A stretch of 22,356 nt of DNA, from contig JAGCSE010000119.1 in the NCBI GenBank assembly GCA_017964325.1, forward strand, positions 1 through 22,356, given 5' to 3'. The notes beneath the pieces were generated by a model that saw nothing but the letters and a program-made list of their open reading frames with translations, did no database searches and was not told the DNA's origin. The stretch comes from Victivallales bacterium (GTDB lineage Bacteria; Verrucomicrobiota; Lentisphaeria; Oligosphaerales; Oligosphaeraceae). This document shows positions 1 through 7,000 of this stretch, piece after piece; position 1 is the stretch's first letter; every line of letters starts with the position of its first letter. The translations under genes and the position numbers were made by a program.

Positions 1-734
1 AAATGGCCGCAGAGACGATAGGTCATCAGCTCCAGAAGTTCAGGGCCGCCGCCGTTGCGGATGCGTTCAGCCGCCTCCTGCGTCGCCTGATAAACAATTT
101 CGACATCGCGCCCCTCGAAGACACCTGCGCGCATCTTGTAGCCCGCCGCACGTGGCGCCACCTGTCCACCGCCCGCGACCGTGCGGTTCACAGGCGTGCT
201 CATGGCGTATTTGTTATTTTCACAGACGAATAGAATCGGAAGATTCCACAACGCTGCAATATTCAACGATTCATGGAATGTCCCCTGATTGCTCGCGCCG
301 TCGCCGAAGAACGCAACGACGATGTCGTCCTTCTTCTGCACTTTCAAGGCCAACGCAGCTCCGGTAGCCAGCGGGATGCCGCCGCCTGTAATGCCGTTCG
401 TGCCAAGGAAGCACTTGTCCATCGCGCACATATGCTGCGAACCGCCGCGGCCGCCGCAATAACCGGTCAGCTTGCCAAGCAGTTCGGCCATAACTTTGTC
501 AACGTCCAGATAGCGAGCCAGCAAGTGGCCGTGGCCACGGTGGTTGGAGACGATCCAATCCGTATCGCGGACGCCTTGCACAACACCGACGGCCGATGCC
601 TCCTGCCCAATGCAGAAATGGGACGTGCCGCCCAGCAGCCCTTTGCTGAACAGACTGCTCAGCGTCTCCTCGAACGCGCGTATCTTCACCATCAAATGGT
701 AGAATTCAAGTAGTTTTTCATTGCTCAATTGCAT
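1..734 (-). CDS. Thiamine-dependent dehydrogenase E1 component, alpha subunit (pyruvate/acetoin type), 3' end outside window
   Basis: The product is the alpha subunit of a two-subunit TPP-dependent 2-oxoacid or acetoin dehydrogenase E1, which decarboxylates its substrate and passes the acyl group to lipoyl-E2. The visible 244 residues start MQLSNEKLLEFYHLMVKIRA, continue through the family block with FCIGQEASAVG and the SNHRGHGH motif, and carry the TPP/Mg2+ motif GDGASNQGTFHESLNIA. The frame reaches the window edge within the family's C-terminal YRLCGH segment, so the remaining third is missing. The ATG at 734 has a GGAG Shine-Dalgarno eight bases upstream. It lies 40 bases after the glycoside hydrolase stop, so it is probably the last visible gene of the minus-strand unit. 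The beta subunit and E2 would be expected just to the left. The sequence cannot separate pyruvate from acetoin dehydrogenase: PdhA-like and AcoA-like proteins share these motifs. Confidence 0.93.
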   Translation of the reverse strand, partial: MQLSNEKLLEFYHLMVKIRAFEETLSSLFSKGLLGGTSHFCIGQEASAVGVVQGVRDTDWIVSNHRGHGHLLARYLDVDKVMAELLGKLTGYCGGRGGSQHMCAMDKCFLGTNGITGGGIPLATGAALALKVQKKDDIVVAFFGDGASNQGTFHESLNIAALWNLPILFVCENNKYAMSTPVNRTVAGGGQVAPRAAGYKMRAGVFEGRDVEIVYQATQEAAERIRNGGGPELLELMTYRLCGH

Positions 735-774
735 GACGCATCTCCGCAAACGATTGCTCACAGTACAGTTTTTT

Positions 775-2757
775 CTATTCTACTACAACGAGCGCATAGC
801 CGATTATCTTGGAAATTGTGATTTCAATATAGCCATTTTTGACCATGAACGGCAGTTTTTCGCCGGATGGCGCTAAATAGACGTTTTTCACATCCTGACC
901 GTCTTGACGTAGCAAAATCCTCTGATCCAGAACCGTCAAAGGTTCTTCGATCATATTCACACCCGCGCCTCGTGATTCGGGCATATACGCCAAATAGTGA
1001 ACCATCCGCCGCCCAGGCTGCGATGTGACAGTCAACCGTGCAAAAGACGGCGCATCAGGCGCTTTCAACAACGGTTGCGGTAGCAGACGTTTCAATAGGT
1101 TTGCCAAAATCTGGCGGACGGGAACCGCCCCCGCCCTGAAATAGCCTCCACAAATCGCATGGGAGACATATCCCACTTGTTCTGTGAGTGTTACAGCAGG
1201 ACGCCCCGTATCTTTATCTGGCGGGAGATAGACAAAACCATGCTCACCGTCCCAATGACGATTGTAATATGGCGCGACAATCGTCGCCAACGTCTCCGTG
1301 CCAGCCCGAGCCTCGATTTCAACGCCATTGGTATAGAAATTGTTAGGCATATCTGGAATCCCTTCCGAGAATGACGGTTTGGCTTCGAAAAACGCGGGAT
1401 CGAAAGAGTCTTCCTTTATATAAGTCACGCCCCATTCGTCAAATGCAAATGCAGAAGCATCTTCTTTCAAGCCTGCGTGGGCTGAGGCGATGATTTTGCC
1501 GCCCTTGTCCAAATGACGGCGAATGCGGCGTTGTGTCTCATCGTCCATCGGTGTATTATCTGGAAGAAGCAGCAATTGATACGGCTCCCAGCTGGCCAGA
1601 TGCGACACGATGTCGAACTGCTGTTTCAGCTCGCAGAGCATTCGCGTCGCCCCCTTGACGGCGGTGAATTCAGCGTCAAATTTCTGCCGTCCAGCAGGAT
1701 CCATATAATCGTAGCCTGGATATGGCTTCAACATCGGCATGGCGATTTCCACAACAGGCTTCGCGCCGTCGAGCCAAGGATCCAATTTTTGGAGGCGTTT
1801 ATAGATTCGCGTATCCAAATCCGCGACGGCGCGATTGATATCGCCACGCGGATGGAAATGGTCGCCGATGGTTGTGTTCAAGCAGTTTGCAATGCCGTAA
1901 AGGCAGTCGTATTCCAACGACGCTTCTGTGCGGATGCCGCCGAAATCGCCCCATGAGCGATGGAAACGACCTGTCATATTGAGAACGGGCTTGCCCAACG
2001 TCCGCAGATAGCGTGCACCGACAGGCAGGAGTTCATAACCCCAACCACCAGTCGGAAGGCATTCAAACTCCAGATAGCTGCCGAGCTGCTGCTGCGCTTC
2101 GTAGCCGACGCCGTTGAAATACAGGAGACAGTCCGGCTTCACGGCGCGAGCCGCTTCCGACACGCGTTTCGCCATATTGACGATCTTCCTGTGGTTGAAA
2201 TCGTTAAGCTGCTTCGGGTCGTTCCAGTCAATGCCTTCCGCAGTCATGGCGTCCGTACATTCCTTTCCAAAGCATGGCCTCGTGTGCATACAGTCCAGAA
2301 ACAGACCGTCAACTCCCGTCGTTTCAAGGATTTCTCGCACCATGGCGATGGCATGGTCACCGTATTCCGTATTGTAGCACATCTGGCGGAAGAAACTGTC
2401 CAGGCGGTTTTGCTGGTAGGTGCGGCCATCCGCATCCATGACGAGCCAGTCGCGGTGGCGAAGCCCCTCTTCATGTGACAGGCCAAGATTCATGTAAGCC
2501 GTCAACTTGATGTTTCGACAATGGCAGGCATCCGCCAGTTCCTTCAGAAGATTGTGCGTCAATGCGGGATGGCGGATGCCGATTTTCGTGTCGTAATAAG
2601 CCACGCCGAGGTTGCAGCGGGCAGGAAACACAACATACTGGACACCAGCCTGTTGGAAACGATCCGTAATCGCCTCGAAATCAAACGCCTTGCCGACGTC
2701 CGGATTCGCCGGCATCGTATGGAAATCAAAGAACAAACACCATTTTGGGAACGACAT
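775..2757 (-). CDS. Glycoside hydrolase-like protein, GHL6/beta-galactosidase-trimerization type (possible GH151-like alpha-L-fucosidase)
   Basis: This is a 660-residue protein with no signal peptide, so probably cytoplasmic. Residues about 1-330 look like a TIM barrel of the hypothetical glycosyl hydrolase (GHL6) kind. It has DFHTMPANPDVGKAFD, YVVFPARCNLGVAYY, and GVDGLFLDCMH with D155 as a candidate catalytic acid. Residues about 345-480 resemble the flavodoxin-like beta-galactosidase trimerization domain (LLLLPDN, then HLDKGGKIIASAHAGL). This layout is known in GH42-related proteins and, as I recall, in GH151 alpha-L-fucosidases; the substrate is inferred, not shown. An ATG at 2787 is also open, but the ATG at 2757 directly follows AAAGGAGG and begins the conserved domain, so I chose it. 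It sits 33 bases after the acyl-CoA dehydrogenase gene and 40 before the E1 alpha gene, in one direction. Confidence 0.85.
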   Translation of the reverse strand: MSFPKWCLFFDFHTMPANPDVGKAFDFEAITDRFQQAGVQYVVFPARCNLGVAYYDTKIGIRHPALTHNLLKELADACHCRNIKLTAYMNLGLSHEEGLRHRDWLVMDADGRTYQQNRLDSFFRQMCYNTEYGDHAIAMVREILETTGVDGLFLDCMHTRPCFGKECTDAMTAEGIDWNDPKQLNDFNHRKIVNMAKRVSEAARAVKPDCLLYFNGVGYEAQQQLGSYLEFECLPTGGWGYELLPVGARYLRTLGKPVLNMTGRFHRSWGDFGGIRTEASLEYDCLYGIANCLNTTIGDHFHPRGDINRAVADLDTRIYKRLQKLDPWLDGAKPVVEIAMPMLKPYPGYDYMDPAGRQKFDAEFTAVKGATRMLCELKQQFDIVSHLASWEPYQLLLLPDNTPMDDETQRRIRRHLDKGGKIIASAHAGLKEDASAFAFDEWGVTYIKEDSFDPAFFEAKPSFSEGIPDMPNNFYTNGVEIEARAGTETLATIVAPYYNRHWDGEHGFVYLPPDKDTGRPAVTLTEQVGYVSHAICGGYFRAGAVPVRQILANLLKRLLPQPLLKAPDAPSFARLTVTSQPGRRMVHYLAYMPESRGAGVNMIEEPLTVLDQRILLRQDGQDVKNVYLAPSGEKLPFMVKNGYIEITISKIIGYALVVVE

Positions 2758-2790
2758 GTCGCCTCCTTTTTCGGCGGTTTGATGCAACTT

Positions 2791-4443
2791 TCAGTCTTTC
2801 AATGATTTGATGATTTCCATGTTCATCGCGACTTCCGGAATCATCTCATTCACATAACGGACGGTCGCGGCCATGCGGCCGTTGTCGCATTCGACTTCGC
2901 GCAGCATCAGAAGCGACGTAAAGACAATCACCTGCATACGAACGAGGCGACGTGCGACAAGTTCCGTCTTGTCCGCCATTTCCTTCTCGACAAGCGCGAT
3001 GGCTTCGTCGGTCAACGTCCGTGCAGATTTCACCTTGGCGGCCAATGTTTTCAGCTTATCGTCTGAATGCTCAATCTTTTCCAATTCATCCAACGTGGAG
3101 TCAAGGACATGCGTCATCACGCCGCCCGTCGCGGCCACGATCTGCAACTGTGTCGTCCCTTCGTAGATATTCATGATGCGGGCATCGCGATACAACCGTT
3201 CAACTTCATGCTCGACCATGTAGCCTTTGCCGCCCATGCTCTGGATGGCATCGTAGGCGACGGCGTTGGCCATTTCCGTCGTGAAGAATTTGGCCATCGG
3301 CGTCAGGAGAGCGGCCAGCTTGGTATAGACTTTCGTCTTTTCCTTCGCGTCCGCGTCATTGCGATCCGCATTGGATTTCGCTTCGTAACCATCTCGCAAA
3401 TCGACACATTTGCAAGTTTCGTAGAGTAAAGCGCGCCCTGCGAGAACCTGTGCGTCCATGCGTTCCAGCATATCGCGGACAGGCGGGATGTCGCAAAGCA
3501 GCTTACCAAACTGCGCACGGTTTTTCGTCCATTCCCACGCCTTGCGGCGTGCTGCCTCCGCCACGCCGACGGCCTGGGAGCAGATTGCCAACCGCGCACC
3601 GTTCATCAGTGACATTACGTATTTTATCAAACCGAAACGGCGCTGGCCGACCAGTTCCGCCGGAGCGTTTTCGAAATGCAGTTCGCACGTCGGAGAACCA
3701 TGGATGCCCATCTTGCGTTCGATTCGATGGATTTTGATTTCAGGGCAGGCTTTGGCGATGAACATTGACAGGCCGCGGCCGTCCTTCGTACCCGCTTCAG
3801 AGCGTGCCAAAACCAAAAGCACTTTTGCACAACCATTTGTAATGAAATGCTTAACGCCATTCAAACGCCAGATTTTCGGATTGTCTGGATCTTGTGTTGC
3901 GGATGTCTCTACGGCTTGCAAGTCGCTACCGTGATCGGGCTCCGTCAAGGCCATTGCGCCGTCGTATTCGCCTGATGCGAATTTTGGCAGATATTCTTGC
4001 TTTTGTTCTTCCGAACCAAATTTCTGAATTGTCTGGGCGATGCTCTGGAGGCCGAACAGATTTTGCAGCGATGCGTCCGCACGGGAGATGATTTCCGTCA
4101 TCATCGAATAGACTGTCACGGGGTAATTCAGTCCGCCATAACGTTTTGCGAGCGTAACTCCGCAGAAGCCCGCGTTTTGGATGTCCTTCAGATTTTCGGC
4201 CATCCCCTTCGCCATCGTCACAACGCCATCTTTGCAATGGGCGCATTCCGTATCCACGTCCATGGCACGCGGAGCGATTTTGTCGCCCGCCAGTTCACCG
4301 ATGGTCTTCAGAGCAGTTTCGTACTGCGGGACCATTTCCGCCGCGCCGCGATTGTTTTCGCCTTCGCACAGCGGAGTGATTTCCGAAAAGTCAAACTTTT
4401 TGAAATGATAGGTTAAATCGTTGTTGTCCGTAAAGAAATTCAT
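2791..4443 (-). CDS. Acyl-CoA dehydrogenase, DmdC-like long form
   Basis: This 550-residue FAD-dependent acyl-CoA dehydrogenase would oxidise an acyl-CoA to the 2,3-enoyl-CoA, passing electrons to ETF. Visible family signatures are ALTEPDHGSD (165-174), the WRLNGVKHFITNG flavin-side strand, RAQFGKLL in the helical domain, QSMGGKGY (401-408) and IYEGT (426-430). E428 in IYEGT is the expected catalytic base. The length and the roughly 110-residue helical C-terminal extension match the 3-methylmercaptopropionyl-CoA dehydrogenase (DmdC)-like branch, which carries an extra C-terminal domain, rather than the 380-residue short-chain type. The substrate cannot be read from the sequence. GAGGCG upstream of the ATG at 4443 is the likely ribosome binding site. 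It follows the zinc-ribbon gene by 65 bases, a gap that could also hold its own promoter. Confidence 0.95.
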   Translation of the reverse strand: MNFFTDNNDLTYHFKKFDFSEITPLCEGENNRGAAEMVPQYETALKTIGELAGDKIAPRAMDVDTECAHCKDGVVTMAKGMAENLKDIQNAGFCGVTLAKRYGGLNYPVTVYSMMTEIISRADASLQNLFGLQSIAQTIQKFGSEEQKQEYLPKFASGEYDGAMALTEPDHGSDLQAVETSATQDPDNPKIWRLNGVKHFITNGCAKVLLVLARSEAGTKDGRGLSMFIAKACPEIKIHRIERKMGIHGSPTCELHFENAPAELVGQRRFGLIKYVMSLMNGARLAICSQAVGVAEAARRKAWEWTKNRAQFGKLLCDIPPVRDMLERMDAQVLAGRALLYETCKCVDLRDGYEAKSNADRNDADAKEKTKVYTKLAALLTPMAKFFTTEMANAVAYDAIQSMGGKGYMVEHEVERLYRDARIMNIYEGTTQLQIVAATGGVMTHVLDSTLDELEKIEHSDDKLKTLAAKVKSARTLTDEAIALVEKEMADKTELVARRLVRMQVIVFTSLLMLREVECDNGRMAATVRYVNEMIPEVAMNMEIIKSLKD

Positions 4444-4508
4444 ATTCGCCTCATATCTGCAAATCTTTAATCCACTTATTGTTATAAAAATGTCCCACGT
4501 GCATTTTA

Positions 4509-5261
4509 TCAGTCATCGACGTAGAGGATGGCGCCGCAGGAAGGACAAAATACCAATTTGCCGTTGTTGGTTTCGTTCTTCAGCTGATATGTCACATTCA
4601 TGTGGCAGCGTCCGCAGGCCATGTCCTCCAACCGTGCAACGCAACCGACGGTCTTGGAATGCGTCTTCGAAGAGCGAAGCCTGTTGTACGAAGCGAGATA
4701 GTTCGTCCTTTCGACTCCAGCTTCGGCATCCGCTTTTCCAATAGCCTCCAAATCAGCAACAACGGCGGGACGACCGGCGTTCTGTTCGGTGATTTGATTC
4801 TCAAGAGCCACCTTGCGGGCGTCCAAATCCGCCAATACGATTTTTGCGCGCGCCTTGCCAGCTGTCAGTTCCTTTTCCTTCGCCGCTTTCTTCTCGCGCA
4901 ACTGGTCGATTGTAATCATCGCCGCAATTTGTTTTTCTTCCAAATTGGCGATTTCACGGTCAATCATTTCAATCTGCAAAATCGCGGCACGGTATTCGTC
5001 ATTGCTTTTGATGGAAATCGTCTTGGACTGGAAATCACGTTTTTTCGTGCTCATCGCCGAGATTTCCGTTTCAATGCCGCGCATGGCGACTTCCGCCTTT
5101 TTCAATTCATCCTCCGCTGCGGCGTAGGCATCCGCCTCCGCTTTGTACTGAAGTTCGGCTTCTGCCTGCCGTTTCGGCAGTTCGGCAAGCTGTTGCTCCA
5201 GTCTGGCCACCTGAAGATCGATTTCCTGCAATTCAATCAATTTCTCTACCCATGGACGCAT
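4509..5261 (-). CDS. Coiled-coil C4-type zinc-ribbon protein (DUF164/CT398-like)
   Basis: The 250-residue protein has two parts. Residues 1-190 are a long antiparallel-type coiled coil rich in Glu, Lys, Ala and Leu (for example LEQQLAELPKRQAEAELQYK). The C-terminal zinc ribbon has paired cysteines at C216/C219 (CGRC) and C239/C242 (CPSC). This is the architecture of the widespread DUF164/zf-RING_7 family, including chlamydial CT398. Structural work links that member to sigma-54 and type III secretion proteins, but the general role is unsettled. The first residues (MRPWVEKLIELQEIDLQVAR) match the usual family start, and AAAGGAA lies upstream of the ATG at 5261. It is 38 bases after the unknown gene at 5300-6124 and likely co-transcribed with it. 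A sigma-54-like promoter elsewhere in this window (21663) makes a sigma-54 link worth noting, but nothing here proves one. Confidence 0.9.
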   Translation of the reverse strand: MRPWVEKLIELQEIDLQVARLEQQLAELPKRQAEAELQYKAEADAYAAAEDELKKAEVAMRGIETEISAMSTKKRDFQSKTISIKSNDEYRAAILQIEMIDREIANLEEKQIAAMITIDQLREKKAAKEKELTAGKARAKIVLADLDARKVALENQITEQNAGRPAVVADLEAIGKADAEAGVERTNYLASYNRLRSSKTHSKTVGCVARLEDMACGRCHMNVTYQLKNETNNGKLVFCPSCGAILYVDD

Positions 5262-5299
5262 TGTTGGTTCCTTTTATTTATATACTGCCATCAGTTTTA

Positions 5300-6124
5300 T
5301 CATGATTTAAACTTTCTATCTAGCTGTTTCATTGTCCCTAGCGGGAACGGCATATCCGACAGTTCCGCATTGCACTGTGAAACCATCATCCGCGCAAACA
5401 CGCACAGGTCATAGGGCTGGTTGTCGATTACGCAGGCCGCAAAAATCTGTGCCAAATATGTATGTATCAGTTCCTGATCTGTGCATACGTGATAGCGCTG
5501 GGCATCGCGATTCTTCAAAACCGTCCAGTTTTCATCTGGAACAAGGACAATGCCATCGGGAGTCTGGAACATGAATTTGCCTGAATACAGGACGATTGCG
5601 CCACCCCAGCCGCTCGCATTGCATATTTGCTTGCACAAGGCACACAAAAGCATATTCTGACCGCTTCCGCTTATCAACGCCTCGGATAGAAAAAACGTCT
5701 CGATTTCAAATAAGTGCTGATAGACTGGAGGGATGAAATTCTTCTTCCGCATGAAATTGGCCAACGCATCGCTTGACGGATGCGCCATGCGGGCCGACTC
5801 CAAAAATTCTTTCAATTTCTGTTCCAACGCCGCTTCACTGTAACGTTGGTCAAAAATCAGCGAAAGACATTTCAACGCTTTCCAGAAATTCATAGTCTTG
5901 TTTTCAAGATTATTAATGAACTCCTTCTGCATACGACGCAACCGCACGATATTATGAATCTGCTGTATTCGTTTGCGAAGAAGGGGACTATCCTCATCCT
6001 GATGTTCGGCGACAAACGCGTCCACATCGTCACGGTCAAGCATGATTTGCATGACCGCAAGATAGCTGTGAGGATCAGGATCATCCAGCAATGTCAACGC
6101 CGCTTCGTTCGATAAATATTCCAC
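5300..6124 (-). CDS. Uncharacterised 275-codon protein, cytoplasmic, GTG start
   Basis: I do not recognise this protein. It has no signal peptide or membrane helix. The N-terminus (AALTLLDDPDPHSYLAVMQI, residues 8-27) resembles the LLDDPDP element that opens SirB1-type transglutaminase-like proteins of PVC bacteria. However, the expected Cys-His-Asp catalytic core is not evident: the middle is a helical, charged region, followed by a compact segment with WGGAIVLYSGKFMFQTPDG. Cysteines cluster at CALCKQIC. The start codon is GTG at 6124, preceded by GAGAGG. That ribosome binding site overlaps the TGA of the lytic transglycosylase gene 8 bases upstream, which indicates translational coupling. 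Being real is well supported by position and coupling; function is unknown. Confidence 0.75.
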   Translation of the reverse strand: MEYLSNEAALTLLDDPDPHSYLAVMQIMLDRDDVDAFVAEHQDEDSPLLRKRIQQIHNIVRLRRMQKEFINNLENKTMNFWKALKCLSLIFDQRYSEAALEQKLKEFLESARMAHPSSDALANFMRKKNFIPPVYQHLFEIETFFLSEALISGSGQNMLLCALCKQICNASGWGGAIVLYSGKFMFQTPDGIVLVPDENWTVLKNRDAQRYHVCTDQELIHTYLAQIFAACVIDNQPYDLCVFARMMVSQCNAELSDMPFPLGTMKQLDRKFKS

Positions 6125-6132
6125 ACGACCTC

Positions 6133-6684
6133 TCAGTCTTTTTTCTGTTGTTCTTCAAATTCCCGCTTTTTGGCAAGAATCAACGTAATATACTGTCGCG
6201 TACCAGGATACGTAATCATATCAACTGTCAATGGCTTGGCGGCATCCTTTGGAAGCCAAAGCTTCTCGACGGTTCCGCATCCCGCGTTGTACGCCGCCAA
6301 CTGCAGGACGTCACGTTGTTCGCGACCAGGCCACAGGCGGCTCGCCCATGCGAGATACCAGGCCCCGATCTGCAGATTCAACTCTGGATCGAATAGGTCA
6401 TTCCTGCTTGGAATGTCGCGTTTCTTCGCCTTGGCCCAATCCTGTACCGCGCCGTCCATCAACTGCATGAGTCCGACTTCTCCTTTCTTGCCAACGCGGC
6501 GGTTGTCGAATTTCGACTCTTTCCACACGACGGCCTTCAGCAAAGTTGGAGACACATCTTCTTCTGTTGCAATGCGTTCAATCAGGACATCCAAGTCCTC
6601 TTCGCTGATCTGTTCCTTTCGGCAACCGCAGACGATCAGCATGGACATGGCGACCATTGTCATTATCGCAATTATTCGCTTCAT
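6133..6684 (-). CDS. Lytic transglycosylase lipoprotein, SLT (goose-lysozyme-like) family
   Basis: The 183-residue protein would cleave the MurNAc-GlcNAc bond of peptidoglycan to give 1,6-anhydro products, anchored to a membrane on the periplasmic side. It starts with a lipoprotein signal (MKRIIAIMTMVAMSMLIVCG, then C21 in a VCGC lipobox). The SLT domain fills residues 35-170: KAVVWKES with E56 as the catalytic acid, GLMQL (71-75), AYNAG (131-135) and the late YPGTRQYI motif. It is the size of MltE/EmtA-like or minimal SLT enzymes. AGGAAGAAG lies upstream of the ATG. It is the first gene of the minus-strand cluster, with a promoter-like element at 6726-6753, and its stop overlaps the ribosome binding site of the next gene. 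Confidence 0.93.
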   Translation of the reverse strand: MKRIIAIMTMVAMSMLIVCGCRKEQISEEDLDVLIERIATEEDVSPTLLKAVVWKESKFDNRRVGKKGEVGLMQLMDGAVQDWAKAKKRDIPSRNDLFDPELNLQIGAWYLAWASRLWPGREQRDVLQLAAYNAGCGTVEKLWLPKDAAKPLTVDMITYPGTRQYITLILAKKREFEEQQKKD

Positions 6685-7000
6685 GGTTTTGTCTTCTTCC
6701 TAGTCAACGGACGGTGAACTCCCCTAATATAACGCCATTGTCTTTCAAGACAAAAACTTCTTTGTCTTTTTTATTTTATGGTAAGGGAAATGCGCTAAGC
6801 GTTTCAATCACATTGGACATGAAAAAGGCGGGATGACATTTGCAAATGATTAATAGAGAATTAGAGTAATGTTGGTTTTATAGTGTTTTCGACTGCCATA
6901 CAGTTTGGAAATGAAAGACAAAAAATAACGTTCAGAAAAGGCAGACTAAAATGCAATGAAGAAAAAAGACCCTAACTTGCAGTGACCAAGTAGCATAGTC
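6685..7000. other. Divergent intergenic region between the minus-strand cluster and the giant kinase gene
   Basis: These 316 bases separate two divergently transcribed units. The left edge holds the minus-strand promoter candidate. Further right are a perfect 12-bp palindrome, CATTTGCAAATG (6837-6848), and AT-rich sequence. I could not find a convincing -35/-10 pair for the kinase gene, and no RNA gene or small coding sequence with a good ribosome binding site was seen. Confidence 0.6.
6726..6753 (-). promoter_or_regulatory. Candidate sigma-70-type promoter with overlapping dyad for the minus-strand cluster
   Basis: On the minus strand, TTGTCT (6748-6753) and TATATT (6726-6731) are separated by 16 bases, a plausible -35/-10 pair that would start transcription near 6718, about 35 bases before the lytic transglycosylase ATG. 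The -35 region is covered by a 7-bp dyad, TTGTCTT-TC-AAGACAA (6738-6753). A third TTGTCTT copy lies at 6762-6768, so an operator here is possible. This is a by-eye call with no experimental support. Confidence 0.4.

Noticed and set aside
1513..2478. Long plus-strand frames opposite the glycoside hydrolase gene
   Set aside because: They are antisense to a clear domain protein, have no family features or ribosome binding sites, and reflect the codon bias of the true gene.
2758..2787. Upstream ATG extending the glycoside hydrolase by ten residues
   Set aside because: The added residues are not domain-like, and AAAGGAGG lies just before the ATG at 2757, which fits initiation there.
4602..5414. 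Plus-strand 270-codon frame opposite the zinc-ribbon gene
   Set aside because: It is Phe-, Arg- and Leu-rich shadow coding opposite a strongly supported coiled-coil/zinc-ribbon protein.
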